Notes: generated by a model from the letters alone, not told the origin. Shown: positions 48,993-58,727, counted from the first letter of the stretch. The stretch: DNA of 64,000 nt from Acidobacteriaceae bacterium (GCA_021323655.1 JAJPKO010000065.1:157556-221555); one strand, 5' to 3'. Translations and numbers: made by a program.

Positions 48993-50021
48993 TTACTGGA
49001 CTTTGCCCTGGGGGCGCAGGCGGCGAAGCTCTTCAGCGCAGGCCACTGCGTTGAGTGAGGCCAGCTTGAGGTTGTCGGCCACAATCCAGACCCAGAAATT
49101 TTTGGTTTGTAGTTCTGTACCGTCGGCGGTGCGCGCCCGGACGAGAATGTCGCTTTGTCCGGCGGAGCTGAGATTGCTGGGTGCCTCGGCTTCGCCCAGA
49201 ATGACATCTACATGATCGCCGGAGAGAGCTGCTTCAAAGTGCTCGACGGTAACTGGATCCTTATAGCTGATGGCGAGCGAGATCCCATATCCGTGAAAGA
49301 CGGGAACGTGCAGAAGCTGGACCATGACTTTCGGCAATGCGCCTTCAGCCAGCGTTTCATAGTGGCGACGGATGCGCGCTTCACTGGAGATAAGGCTTAT
49401 TTTTGCGGACTCGCCCAGCCCTGAAACTACATTGAAGGCGACCTGCGTGTCATAAAGCTCTTTGGGCAGGGACTGGAAACTGAGCAGGCCGACGGTCTGC
49501 TGGTGGAGCTCGTCAAGCGCGGTGCGACCATATTCGGAAGCAGGCTCTAGAATGGTGGCGGAAGCCGACACCACTTTTGTCACTGTTTGCGCGCGCTTAA
49601 GCAGCAAGGCCAGAACCAACGCAGCGGGATGAGCGGGGGAGACGGCCGTGGTCTTCAGGTCTGGAGTCGTCCCGGACTCCTGCACCCAGGGCGCGCGCAC
49701 CAGCGCTCCCGGCTGGCTTTCCAGCTCATAGGTCATGTCTATGATGCTGGCGCCCGCCTTATGGGCGTTTTGCCAATGCTTTCGCGTGACGTCCTGCGGT
49801 CCGGTGAAGAAGACAAAATCCACACCGTTGAAAGCGTCTGGCTCAATGCGCTGGATGAACGTGACCTCGTCGCCGACGGCCTCAAGCTGGCCGAGAGAAG
49901 ATTCGTCGTCCATCAGCACGAAGTCGGATGCGCTGAAGATGGAGTCGTTTAGCGTCTCATTCAGTTCTTTGCCACGCAGAGAGGCTGCACCTACGATTGC
50001 GATCTTGTACGTATCAGGCAT
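48993..50021 (-). CDS. Aspartate-semialdehyde dehydrogenase-like protein lacking the catalytic cysteine
   Basis: A 342-residue member of the ASADH fold: N-terminal nucleotide motif IAIVGAASLRGKELNETL and C-terminal dimerisation half with HVPVFHGYGISLAISY. At the point where active enzymes have NPNCST, this protein reads VSPAHPAAL, with no cysteine; the only Cys in the protein is near residue 329. It therefore resembles the inactive USG-1-like homologues and is unlikely to reduce aspartyl phosphate. A true asd should exist elsewhere. It is downstream of the MATE gene on the same strand with a 42-bp gap. Confidence 0.82.
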   Translation of the reverse strand: MPDTYKIAIVGAASLRGKELNETLNDSIFSASDFVLMDDESSLGQLEAVGDEVTFIQRIEPDAFNGVDFVFFTGPQDVTRKHWQNAHKAGASIIDMTYELESQPGALVRAPWVQESGTTPDLKTTAVSPAHPAALVLALLLKRAQTVTKVVSASATILEPASEYGRTALDELHQQTVGLLSFQSLPKELYDTQVAFNVVSGLGESAKISLISSEARIRRHYETLAEGALPKVMVQLLHVPVFHGYGISLAISYKDPVTVEHFEAALSGDHVDVILGEAEAPSNLSSAGQSDILVRARTADGTELQTKNFWVWIVADNLKLASLNAVACAEELRRLRPQGKVQ

Positions 50022-50063
50022 GCAGTTATTTGTGTCCGGAAATTCCGGGGAAGGAACATCCCA

Positions 50064-51440
50064 TTATCGCAGGGAATGCTGTGGGTTGACAGATGCCAGG
50101 GCCGAGGAGCAGCGGGACCACTTCCAGAGCAGGGCAAGCGCAATGACAATGAGGGCGAAGGTGAGGCCGGTCCAGAGGCCAAAGATGCCCCGCTGCCGGG
50201 AAAAGCAGAGGAAATAGCCCAGCGGCAGGCCGAAGACAATGTAGCCGAGAAAATTGGCGATCATGGGCGCACGCGTTTCTCCCAGACCGCGAAGAGCGCC
50301 GGTAGCAATGGTCTGGATTCCGTCGAAGACCTGAAAGGCGGCGGCCAAAGCAAGGAGGCGCACTCCGGTGGCGATGACGACTTCCTGGTTGGTATAGATG
50401 TCCAGAATCAACCTTGGTACGGCGAGAAAGACAATCGCAGCGCAGGCCATAAAACCTGTGCCGATAGCGAGAGCGAGCCATCCTGCGCGGCGCGCCCGTG
50501 GCCCGTTGCCTGCCCCTACTGCATGACCAACGGCAACGGCTGCTGCGGCTGAGGTTCCAAGCGGGATCATATAGGTGAAGGACGCGCAATTGATCGCGAT
50601 TTGATGCGCGGCGAGCGCGACCGGGGTGAGCTTTCCCGCCATGACGGTCGCCGCGCCAAAGGAACCGACTTCCATGACGATCTGTCCTGCAGCGGGAAGG
50701 CCGAGCCTCATCAATCCACGAATGCGATGGAGGGCGACCCCAGGCCAGTGGGCAAAGAGCGGGTGCCCGCGCTCTGCTTCGTTTTTCCAGGCAACAAAGA
50801 TAAGCACAGCGGCCATATATACGCGCGCAAGGCAGGTGGAAAGCGCGGAGCCGCGCACGCCCATGGCGGGACAGCCAAAATGGCCGTAGATGAGCGCCCA
50901 GTTCCCTGCCCAGTTGATGAGATTGGCAGAGATGAGCGCGAAGGTGATGGGCTTGACCCGCTTGACTCCCTGAAGGTAACGGCGAAAGCCGGCATACAAC
51001 AGCAGAGGCAGCGTGCCCCAGTTGAGGATGCGAAGGTAGTCGGCGCTTGGCCCGGTAACAGCGGGATTGACGCCAAAGTATGGGAAGGCAAAGGGCGCGG
51101 CCCAGACGAGCAGCATGAGGATGGGGGTGAATCCAATGGCAAGATAGACTCCCTGCGAAAGCCAGCGGTGACACTCGTCGAAATCGCCGCGGCCGTATGC
51201 CTGCGAGACGACCGTATCGAGACCGAGCAGGATGCCGATGCCGAAAAGTGCGGGTGCGTAGTAGACAGCGTTGCCCATTCCGACGGCGCCGATGGCTTCA
51301 GCGCTGAGGCGGCCCACCATGATCGTGTCCACGATGGACATGGAGACCCATCCCATTTCAGAAAGCACAACAGGAATGGCCAGCGCGAGCAGCTCGCGAA
51401 ACTCTTTCCTGATGCTGAGGTTCTGGAACTGTACCAGCAT
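50064..51440 (-). CDS. MATE-family multidrug exporter
   Basis: A 458-residue inner-membrane transporter with 12 predicted helices in two halves. The first half includes LLALAIPVVLSEMGWVSMSIVDTIMVGRLSAEAIGAVGMGN, typical of the NorM-like group, with a repeat of similar pattern after residue 240 (LMRLGLPAAGQIVMEVGSFGAATVMAG). It exports cationic drugs or metabolites in exchange for Na+ or H+; the substrate is not known. Confidence 0.93.
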   Translation of the reverse strand: MLVQFQNLSIRKEFRELLALAIPVVLSEMGWVSMSIVDTIMVGRLSAEAIGAVGMGNAVYYAPALFGIGILLGLDTVVSQAYGRGDFDECHRWLSQGVYLAIGFTPILMLLVWAAPFAFPYFGVNPAVTGPSADYLRILNWGTLPLLLYAGFRRYLQGVKRVKPITFALISANLINWAGNWALIYGHFGCPAMGVRGSALSTCLARVYMAAVLIFVAWKNEAERGHPLFAHWPGVALHRIRGLMRLGLPAAGQIVMEVGSFGAATVMAGKLTPVALAAHQIAINCASFTYMIPLGTSAAAAVAVGHAVGAGNGPRARRAGWLALAIGTGFMACAAIVFLAVPRLILDIYTNQEVVIATGVRLLALAAAFQVFDGIQTIATGALRGLGETRAPMIANFLGYIVFGLPLGYFLCFSRQRGIFGLWTGLTFALIVIALALLWKWSRCSSALASVNPQHSLR

Positions 51441-51552
51441 CCTTCTACTTTATCGAATGGCATTGTGAGGGGTGAGCACGAGTATTGGTGTAGGCGGCTG
51501 ACCTTCGGAAGTGAGTGAAAAATATGTTACCGTTAAGGAAGAACGCTTCTCC

Positions 51553-51642
51553 GGAGAGATGGCCGAGTGGCTGAAGGCGCACGCTTGGAAAGCGTGTTTA
51601 GGGGAAACTCTAACGTGGGTTCGAATCCCACTCTCTCCGCCA
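51553..51642 (+). tRNA. tRNA-Ser (GGA)
   Basis: Acceptor GGAGAGA/TCTCTCC, anticodon loop TTGGAAA (GGA) on stem CACGC/GCGTG, a long variable arm TTTAGGGGAAACTCTAA, T arm GTGGG-TTCGAAT-CCCAC, and encoded CCA. Confidence 0.97.
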
Positions 51643-51703
51643 TGATGCAGCTATCCTGCCACCCGCTGACATTCTTCCGCACAATCGTTTCCCCTCCAAT
51701 CGT

Positions 51704-52450
51704 TCACCGCGATGACTGCAAAACCGCGCGGACCTCACCCAAAAGATGCCGGATTCCTTGCTCGGCGAGATTGAGCATCTGGTCCATCTGTGGGCGGGAG
51801 AACGCCAGACGCTCCGCAGTGGCCTGTACCTCAACCAGTCCACCATCTTCTGTCATTACCACGTTCATGTCCACTTCCGCCTGTGAATCTTCCTCGTAAG
51901 CCAAATCAAGCAGAATGGCCCCCTCTACTACACCAATGCTGGTTGCAGCCACCAGCTGCCTTAAAGGCGACTTCGGCAGGGTCCCGGCGGCTACCAGACG
52001 GTCAAAGGCGATGGCCATGGCGGCACAGGCCCCGGTAATGGCTGCGGTGCGCGTTCCTCCATCGGCCTGGAGCACATCACAGTCCAGAACAACCGTGCGT
52101 TCACCCAGGGCCTGCATATCCACCACGGCACGCAAAGAGCGGCCAATCAGCCGCTGGATTTCGTGGGTGCGTCCACCGATTTTGCCCCGCTCTGCCTCGC
52201 GTGGCGTCCGCGTCAGAGTGGCCCTGGGTAACATGCCATATTCAGCCGTGACCCATCCACGCCCGCTGCTGCGCAGCCATGCTGGGACGGTTTGTTCCAC
52301 CGTCGCATTGCACAGTACGCGCGTGTTGCCAACTTCGATAAGAACAGAGCCTTCAGCCATCGCTACATAATGGGGAGTGAGCCGCACCGGACGCAGAGCG
52401 TCTGCCGCCCGGCCTCCCTGTCTGAAAAATGAACCTGGATTCGCCTGCAT
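51704..52450 (-). CDS. rph: Ribonuclease PH
   Basis: Phosphorolytic 3'-exonuclease that trims tRNA and other RNA. The 248-residue length is typical. Motifs are [51 protein letters not shown] and [19 protein letters not shown], with [14 protein letters not shown] near the end. Its position next to tRNA-Ser is suggestive but probably chance. It is divergent from birA. Confidence 0.95.
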   Translation of the reverse strand: MQANPGSFFRQGGRAADALRPVRLTPHYVAMAEGSVLIEVGNTRVLCNATVEQTVPAWLRSSGRGWVTAEYGMLPRATLTRTPREAERGKIGGRTHEIQRLIGRSLRAVVDMQALGERTVVLDCDVLQADGGTRTAAITGACAAMAIAFDRLVAAGTLPKSPLRQLVAATSIGVVEGAILLDLAYEEDSQAEVDMNVVMTEDGGLVEVQATAERLAFSRPQMDQMLNLAEQGIRHLLGEVRAVLQSSR

Positions 52451-52482
52451 TCCTCACTATTGTACGAAGCCATCTCGAGGAA

Positions 52483-53283
52483 ATGACATCATTAGTTGTA
52501 ATGGATGATACGTTCCATCTTCCGGAAATGAACCAGATGCTGAAGGACACCCCCTTTGCAGGAAAGCTGCACTTCTTTCCCAGCATCTCCTCGACCAATA
52601 CATATGCCATGCAGCAGGCTGAAGCTGGGGCGCCGGACGGCTCAGTCTATTTTGCCGACCAGCAGACCGCCGGCCGGGGACGCGGCACCCACACCTGGGC
52701 CTCGCCTCCCGGATCAGGACTGTACGTGAGTATTTTGCTGCGCCCGCAAATTTCCCCCGCCGACATTTTGTGGCTGTCTTTGGCTACGGGTCTCGCTGTC
52801 CGCGAAGCAGTGCGCAAAGTCACGGTGCTCGAGTGCGACCTGCGCTGGCCCAACGATCTGCTCTTCGGAAGACGCAAATTCTGCGGCATTCTGACTGAGC
52901 TGAATGCCGAGGTCACACGGATCCGCCATGCGGTTGTTGGCATCGGGATCAATGTGCACCAGGAAGAATTTCCGCCTGATCTGCGCGAGATAGCCACCTC
53001 GCTTCATTTGGAATCAGGGCGGACATGGCCGCGCCAGGACCTGCTTGTGGCCTTGTTACAATCGCTTCATCGCGAAGTCTCAGCACTGTCTCGCGAGGCT
53101 GCGCCCGAAATTCTGAAGCGGCTGGAACAGGCCTCAAGCTGGGTACGCGGCAAACGCGTGCGCGTCGAAGAAGGTGAAGGATTTTCCGGGACGACTGAAG
53201 GCCTGGATGCGCGCGGATTTCTTCGAGTGAGGACTGCGAACGGGATGCGCACGGTCTTCTCTGGCGGCGTGCGCGAAGCATAA
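52483..53283 (+). CDS. birA: Biotin--[acetyl-CoA-carboxylase] ligase
   Basis: Attaches biotin to carboxylase carrier protein. The ~266-residue protein has the ligase domain with STNTYAMQQAEAG, the biotinyl-AMP loop GRGRGTHTWASPPGSGLYVSILL, LRWPNDLL and GIGINVHQ, and the C-terminal SH3-like domain. It lacks the N-terminal DNA-binding domain, so it is the class I enzyme without repressor activity. The start is uncertain: the ATG at 52483 has GAGG very close (2 nt), and another ATG at 52501 is possible; the frame extends into rph on the other strand. Confidence 0.9.
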   Translation: MTSLVVMDDTFHLPEMNQMLKDTPFAGKLHFFPSISSTNTYAMQQAEAGAPDGSVYFADQQTAGRGRGTHTWASPPGSGLYVSILLRPQISPADILWLSLATGLAVREAVRKVTVLECDLRWPNDLLFGRRKFCGILTELNAEVTRIRHAVVGIGINVHQEEFPPDLREIATSLHLESGRTWPRQDLLVALLQSLHREVSALSREAAPEILKRLEQASSWVRGKRVRVEEGEGFSGTTEGLDARGFLRVRTANGMRTVFSGGVREA

Positions 53284-53303
53284 TACAGAAAGACGGAGAA
53301 GAC

Positions 53304-54131
53304 ATGCTCCTGGTGCTTAATGTAAACAATACGAACATCGTCATTGCGCTTTACACGCTCAAGCCGGACGGTCTTGCCGACCAGTTGCGCGCCACCTGGC
53401 GCATCAGCACGCGTCACGGGCAGACCGCCGATGAATTCGGAATGCTGATTCGCAATCTGCTGCAGAGCGAGGGCGTGGAAACATCTGCCATCAAGTCGGT
53501 CGTGATTGCTTCTGTTGTTCCTCCCGTGGATTGGGTGCTGAGACAATTTTGCGAGCGTTATTTTCACCAGAAACCGCTCTTCATCGAGCCGGGCGTAAAA
53601 ACCGGCCTGCCCATCCTCACCGACAATCCCAGCGAAGTGGGAGCCGACCGCGTGGCCAACTGCGTCGGCGCCTTCGCAAAATATGGAGGGCCCACGATTG
53701 TGGTGGACTTTGGCACGGCCACAAACTTTGATGTCGTCTCGCGCAAGGGCGAATTCCTGGGCGGTGCCATCGCTCCCGGACTGAACGTCTCGGCGGAGGC
53801 ACTATTTGCGCGCGCGGCGCGGCTGCCGCGAGTGGAAATCAAGCGTCCCGCAAAAATCATTGGAACCAACACGGTAGACAATCTGCAGATTGGTCTCTTC
53901 TACGGGCACATCGGACTGGTGGATTACATTCTGGAGCGGATGGTCGCCAAACTCGGTGAAGGCACAAAGTGTATTGCCACCGGAGGCCTGGCCCAACTGA
54001 TCGCAAGCGAGTCGAAGTTCATTTCCGGCATTGACGATATGCTCACACTGGATGGGCTGCGGATCATCTATGACCGTAACCGCGCAGCCCGGAACCACGC
54101 GCAGGCAGAAGCACAACAGACCAAATCCTGA
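53304..54131 (+). CDS. coaX: Type III pantothenate kinase
   Basis: Phosphorylates pantothenate, the first step of CoA synthesis. The 275-residue ASKHA-fold protein has the start LVLNVNNTNIVIALY (a variant of the DVGNTNT phosphate motif with Asn in place of Asp and Gly), the pantothenate motif PSEVGADRVANCVGAF, and the second phosphate motif VVDFGTATNFDVV with GGAIAPGL. Usually the first motif reads DxGNT; here it is NVNNT, a change near a catalytic aspartate worth noting. It lies 20 bp after birA, with GGAG upstream. Confidence 0.93.
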   Translation: MLLVLNVNNTNIVIALYTLKPDGLADQLRATWRISTRHGQTADEFGMLIRNLLQSEGVETSAIKSVVIASVVPPVDWVLRQFCERYFHQKPLFIEPGVKTGLPILTDNPSEVGADRVANCVGAFAKYGGPTIVVDFGTATNFDVVSRKGEFLGGAIAPGLNVSAEALFARAARLPRVEIKRPAKIIGTNTVDNLQIGLFYGHIGLVDYILERMVAKLGEGTKCIATGGLAQLIASESKFISGIDDMLTLDGLRIIYDRNRAARNHAQAEAQQTKS

Positions 54132-54146
54132 ACCATAGTTGTAACC

Positions 54147-54830
54147 TTGGAAAACTATTTCAATTACTTTACGGAAATCGAAGAACACTTTCAGCGGCGG
54201 CGCGGATCACTGTTGCTGCTTTCTACCCTTGACTGGGCTCTGATTGAAACATGGCGGGAAGCGGGTGTTCCGCTTGAAGCCGTTCTGCGCGGCATTGATG
54301 CCGCCTTCGACAAATATGAGGCGCGCAAGACCCGTGCCCGCGTCCGCCGCGTGAACGGCCTCGCCTATTGCGCGCAGGAAGTCATGGTTGCAGTGGAGGA
54401 CATGAAGAAAGCAGCCGTCGGCGCGGCCTCTGCGCACTCTGAAGCCGCACCTGCTCCTGGATTTGAAGCAGAGCGCATTGCTGCGCATCTTGAATCCTGC
54501 GCTCGCAAACTGCAAAACGCCGGGATAATAGAGCCCGCCCAGCGCCTGCTTTCTCTGGCTTCCGGCATCCGTCTGGAGCAGCCAGACCTCGAAGAGCTGG
54601 AGCGCACGCTGACCACCCTTGAAGAAAAGCTGTATGCCCACTTGCTTACCATCACGCCAGAGGCCGACCTGACGGCCATCCGCGAACAGGCCCAGCGCGA
54701 GCTGGGGCCGTACAAGCGCCGCATGCAGGCCGTGCAGATCCGTCAGATTGAACATCAGTTCATGCACAAGCGCCTGATTGAAAAATACAAGCTGCCACGC
54801 CTCAGCCTCTTTTATATGGACCAGCAATGA
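54147..54830 (+). CDS. Unknown protein in the coaX-rlmD operon
   Basis: A 227-residue soluble, mainly helical protein that I do not recognise. It opens NYFNYFTEIEEHFQRRRGSLLLLSTLDWALIETWREAGVPLEAVLRGID, with several Arg-rich helices and a conserved-looking C-terminal RRMQAVQIRQIEHQFMHKRLIEKYKLPRLSLFYMDQQ. The TTG start is the only good one (16 bp after coaX). The stop overlaps the rlmD ATG (ATGA), so the two are translationally coupled. An RNA-binding or ribosome-related role is possible from the basic helices and coupling; this is speculative. Confidence 0.75.
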   Translation: MENYFNYFTEIEEHFQRRRGSLLLLSTLDWALIETWREAGVPLEAVLRGIDAAFDKYEARKTRARVRRVNGLAYCAQEVMVAVEDMKKAAVGAASAHSEAAPAPGFEAERIAAHLESCARKLQNAGIIEPAQRLLSLASGIRLEQPDLEELERTLTTLEEKLYAHLLTITPEADLTAIREQAQRELGPYKRRMQAVQIRQIEHQFMHKRLIEKYKLPRLSLFYMDQQ

Positions 54831-56080
54831 AGTTGCGGATCGAAAAATGCATCTATGGCGGAGCGGGGCTGGCTCGCGACGAAGGCAAAGCCATTTTTGT
54901 TCCGCTTACACTCCCAGGCGAACTGGTGCAGGCACGCATCACCGAAGATAAGCAAAGCTTTGCCAACGCCGAGCTTGAATCCATCCTGCAGCCTGCTCCG
55001 GAACGCACATCCGCGCCCTGCCCTTACTTTGGCGCATGCGGCGGATGCCATTATCAGCACGCCGCCTATCCTTACCAGATCGAAATCAAGCGAAGCATTC
55101 TTCACGAAACGCTGGAGCGCGCACGGCTCTCCCCTCTTCCAGAGATTGTTCCTGTTTCGAGTGCGCCACTCGGTTACAGGAACCGCGTCCGGCTGCATAT
55201 TTCCGAGAGGCCCTTCACGCTTTCCTACAAGCGACGCGGCTCTCACCAAAACCTGCCCATCCAGAAATGCCCTATTTCCGCTCCTGTGCTGAATGAAGCC
55301 ATCGCAGCCATAAACCAGATGGGCGAGAGTGCCGGGCTCACGTGTTTTTCTGAAGTTGAGTTCTTCACCAATCAGGCCCAGAATCAACTGCTCCTGTCAC
55401 TCTGGACCAACAAGTATCTGTCTGACACCACTCAGGTCCTGGACGCGCTGCGTGAAGTTCCTGCATTGTCCGGAGCTGCTGTCTTCACGATCAGCAACGA
55501 GAAACACCAAAGCAAAAAGATCGCCCAATGGGGAGAGCAGTCCCTTACCTATGAAGCAGGAGGACACCGCTACCGCGCCAGTATCGGCTCATTCTTTCAG
55601 GTCAATCGGTTCCTGATAGACCAGCTTACACAGATTGTCTGCAACAACCGATCCGGCAAGCTGGCATGGGACCTGTACGCCGGTGTTGGTTTGTTTTCCG
55701 TCGCGCTTGCGGAAACATTTGACCGCGTCATTGCAGTTGAATCAGCTCCGTCCTCTTCTCAGGACCTGCGCGCCAATCTGCCCGCCGGAAAGCACACCTC
55801 AGTCACCAACCATACGCTTGCATTTCTGCGCCAGCAGACCGCCGCGCCCGACCTCATCGTGCTCGACCCTCCGCGCACCGGACTCGGCAAGGAAATCACC
55901 GCCCTGCTTACCAAAGTAAGGGCCAAAACACTGGTTTATGTCTCATGTGATCCGGCAACGCTCTCGCGTGACCTCAAGTCGTTAGTAGAATCCGGCTATC
56001 GCCTCAGAGAAATGTACATGGTGGATATGTTCCCGCAGACCTTCCACCTGGAGAGTGTTGCCGTGCTTTCGCTCGATTAA
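54827..56080 (+). CDS. rlmD: 23S rRNA uracil-C5 methyltransferase, RlmD/TrmA family
   Basis: SAM-dependent methylation of uracil in rRNA or tRNA. The 417-residue protein has a short TRAM-like start, a [4Fe-4S] site in CPYFGACGGCHYQH plus a later Cys, the substrate domain, FFQVN, the SAM site DLYAGVGLFSVALAE, the LDPPRTG motif and the catalytic Cys in VSCDPATLSRDLK. The exact target (U1939, U747 or U54) is not certain from sequence alone. It is in an operon with the unknown upstream gene and probably comEC, whose start is only 26 bp downstream. Confidence 0.92.
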   Translation: MKLRIEKCIYGGAGLARDEGKAIFVPLTLPGELVQARITEDKQSFANAELESILQPAPERTSAPCPYFGACGGCHYQHAAYPYQIEIKRSILHETLERARLSPLPEIVPVSSAPLGYRNRVRLHISERPFTLSYKRRGSHQNLPIQKCPISAPVLNEAIAAINQMGESAGLTCFSEVEFFTNQAQNQLLLSLWTNKYLSDTTQVLDALREVPALSGAAVFTISNEKHQSKKIAQWGEQSLTYEAGGHRYRASIGSFFQVNRFLIDQLTQIVCNNRSGKLAWDLYAGVGLFSVALAETFDRVIAVESAPSSSQDLRANLPAGKHTSVTNHTLAFLRQQTAAPDLIVLDPPRTGLGKEITALLTKVRAKTLVYVSCDPATLSRDLKSLVESGYRLREMYMVDMFPQTFHLESVAVLSLD

Positions 56081-56105
56081 ACGCATCTGGGGCGGGGCCG
56101 CAAAT

Positions 56106-58727
56106 ATGCCCTCATCCACGCCTGAGCCACTGCGTTTTGCGCATCTGCCGTTGTTTTTCTCAGCCATCTTCTTTTCCTGCGGCATCCTTGTCTCGCGCTT
56201 TTTCTGGACGGCCCCCGGGCTGCTCTTCCTGTCTACGTTTCTTTATGCGGCCTTGTGCCTTTTCGCGGTCTGCAAAGCCCCGCGTATCTCTCTGCTCCCC
56301 GTGGCTGCCATGTTCTTCTGCCTCGGTGGGTTCTGCGCGGAAACCATCCCTTACCCCTCCCCACAGTCTGCGCTCGCTGTGTTCGCCAATGGAACGCCCA
56401 GAATCTTCGAAGGCCAGGTCACCCGTACAGGGGTAGTGCGGCAAATCCACTCCGTCCTTCCCTTCTCCAACAAAGCACGCGCCGAACAAAGCCAGCAGCT
56501 CCAGCTACGCATCACCGCGGTGGCCTCTGACGACGGCACAATGCAACCGCTCACCGGCGGCCTCTCTCTCAGCGTATACGCGCCAATGGAAGAGGCCTTT
56601 CCCTCCATCGCGTGTGGAGACACGCTGCGCACATCCGTCATTCTGCGTCTCCCCGATCATTACCTCGATCTAGGCGTCTGGGATGAGCGCGTCTATCTGC
56701 TGGACCAGGGGATCGGAGCCATCGGCAATGTAAAACTCGACGCAATCACCATCACCCGCAAAGCGCAGCGCGCTCCTTTTCCCTGCTGGCTGCATTCTCT
56801 GCAACAAAAGACAAGCTCCCGCCTCGTGGCCTTCACAGAAAATTCCCGCGACGGCTTTTTCCGCCTCAGCCGCGAAGACGCAACCATGCTCGCCGCTATG
56901 CTGACCGGAGACCGCAGCTATCTCTCACGCGGTGTGCGCGTGGGCTTCGAGCGCACCGGCTCCTTCCATCTCCTGGTGGTTTCAGGAATGCATCTTGCCA
57001 TCTTCGCCGGACTCGTATTCTGGCTGGCAAAAATGCTGCGTGCCTCCCGTGTGGCCGCCACACTACTGACCATTGCCGTCTCTCTCGCCTACGCGCTCTT
57101 CACCGGGTTCGGCCAGCCTGTACAGCGCTCGTTCTGGATGATCGCGCTGTATCTCACCGGAAGGCTGCTGTGGCGCGAGCGCAGTGCCCTGAACGCCATC
57201 GGCTTTGCCGCGCTCGGTTTGCTCATCGCAAATCCCCGCTCACTTTTTGACGCCGGCTTCCAGATGACCCTGCTGACGGTGCTGGCCACAGCGGGAGTGG
57301 CCCAGCCCATTGCGGAAAAAACATTCGCTCCGCATCTACGCGCACTCCGTAATTTATGGACGCACCAGATAGACCCATCCCTTCCGCCGCGCATCGCCCA
57401 GTTTCGCGTCACCATGCGGATCATCGCAGAACACGTGCGGCTCTTTGCCGGCCCCATGGCTGCGCGAATGCTCCCCTTCTGCACGAAAATCCTTCTGCGC
57501 TTTCTTGAGCTTCTTCTGGTTTCCGTCACCATTGAGCTGTTCATGCCCTTGCCCATGGCGATGTACTTCCATCGCATCACGGCTGCCGGAATCCCGGTCA
57601 ATCTCCTCATCGTTCCGCTGCTTGGCCTCTTATTGCCGGTTGCTATGCTCACTTTGCTCGCGGTCGTACTTCTTCCTGCCGTGGCTGTCATTCCCGCATC
57701 GGCAACCGCTGCCATCCTGCATATTGTCCTTCTTCCCGTGCGCGAATTCTCGCGTTTTCCCATCAGCGACCTGCGACTGCCTTCGCCTCCAGCACTCGCC
57801 GTTCTGGCCTGGATGTTCTGTATTGCATTCAGCATCTGGGTCGTCCGCCGGGATCGTCTGGCGAAGACCGCTGCTTTTCTTTCTCTGCTCGCAGGATCCG
57901 CCGCCATCATCGTCTGGCACAACACAGCAGGCCCGCAGCATCGCCTTGAAATTACCGCACTCGACGTGGGCCAGGGCGACTGCATTCTGGTAATTTCGCC
58001 CAACGGCAAATCGCTGCTCGTGGACGCAGGCGGAACCGCGGGCATGCACCCGGACTCAAAATTCGATATCGGCGAAGATGTCGTCTCCCAGGCATTATGG
58101 GCGCGTGGCATCAGGCATCTGGACGCGGTGGCGATCACTCACGCGCATGCTGACCACATCGGCGGGATGCCCGCAGTGCTCGAAAATTTCCGTCCCTCGA
58201 TGCTCTGGGTCGGCCACAATCCTGAGAGTACCGCGTATGATGCAATTCTCCGCGAAGCCGCAGCCATCGGAACCAACGTACACTCCTACGCCGCAGGAGA
58301 CACATTTTCATTCGGAGGAATGCAGGTCCGCGTCCTCTCACCCACCCCGGATTACACTCCGAAATCCTCGCCCAGCAACGACGACTCTCTGGTCCTCCGC
58401 ATGAGCTACGGCAACACCTCCGCCCTGCTTGAAGGTGACGCCGAGGCACCCAGCGAAGCACACATGCTCACGGAAGGCGGTCTGCGCTCAGATCTGCTGA
58501 AAGTCGGCCACCACGGCAGCAAAACATCTACCACTCCGGCTTTCTTACATGCCGTAGCACCCTCGTATGCGGTCATTTCTGTAGGGCGGTACAACTACTA
58601 CGGCCATCCCAAGCTTGAGACGCTCAAAAAGCTGGAAGACGCCCGCGCCCTCACCTACCGCACCGACCTTATTGGCGCGTCTACTTTTTATCTGGATGGA
58701 CAGCACATCAGCCCCGCCCCTCGCTAA
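56106..58727 (+). CDS. comEC: DNA internalization-related competence protein ComEC/Rec2
   Basis: An 873-residue inner-membrane channel for taking up single-stranded DNA. It has an N-terminal DUF4131-like part with an OB-type fold, the central competence domain with many helices (RTGSFHLLVVSGMHLAIFAGLVFWLAK), and a C-terminal metallo-beta-lactamase domain with LDVGQGDCILV, ITHAHADHIGGM, GHHGSKTSTTPAF and VSVGRYNYYGHP, thought to degrade the non-transported strand. The ATG at 56106 follows a GGGGCGGGG stretch; the frame is open upstream inside rlmD. It is convergent and overlaps the siroheme gene by 4 nt. Confidence 0.94.
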   Translation: MPSSTPEPLRFAHLPLFFSAIFFSCGILVSRFFWTAPGLLFLSTFLYAALCLFAVCKAPRISLLPVAAMFFCLGGFCAETIPYPSPQSALAVFANGTPRIFEGQVTRTGVVRQIHSVLPFSNKARAEQSQQLQLRITAVASDDGTMQPLTGGLSLSVYAPMEEAFPSIACGDTLRTSVILRLPDHYLDLGVWDERVYLLDQGIGAIGNVKLDAITITRKAQRAPFPCWLHSLQQKTSSRLVAFTENSRDGFFRLSREDATMLAAMLTGDRSYLSRGVRVGFERTGSFHLLVVSGMHLAIFAGLVFWLAKMLRASRVAATLLTIAVSLAYALFTGFGQPVQRSFWMIALYLTGRLLWRERSALNAIGFAALGLLIANPRSLFDAGFQMTLLTVLATAGVAQPIAEKTFAPHLRALRNLWTHQIDPSLPPRIAQFRVTMRIIAEHVRLFAGPMAARMLPFCTKILLRFLELLLVSVTIELFMPLPMAMYFHRITAAGIPVNLLIVPLLGLLLPVAMLTLLAVVLLPAVAVIPASATAAILHIVLLPVREFSRFPISDLRLPSPPALAVLAWMFCIAFSIWVVRRDRLAKTAAFLSLLAGSAAIIVWHNTAGPQHRLEITALDVGQGDCILVISPNGKSLLVDAGGTAGMHPDSKFDIGEDVVSQALWARGIRHLDAVAITHAHADHIGGMPAVLENFRPSMLWVGHNPESTAYDAILREAAAIGTNVHSYAAGDTFSFGGMQVRVLSPTPDYTPKSSPSNDDSLVLRMSYGNTSALLEGDAEAPSEAHMLTEGGLRSDLLKVGHHGSKTSTTPAFLHAVAPSYAVISVGRYNYYGHPKLETLKKLEDARALTYRTDLIGASTFYLDGQHISPAPR

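Noticed and set aside
49169..49200. Copy of the GTCATTCTGGGCGAAGC element inside the ASADH-like gene
   Set aside because: The minus strand match of about 17 nt to the sequence at 10684 is in frame with sensible codons (VILGEAEAP), so it may be coincidence. Noted but not called a repeat.
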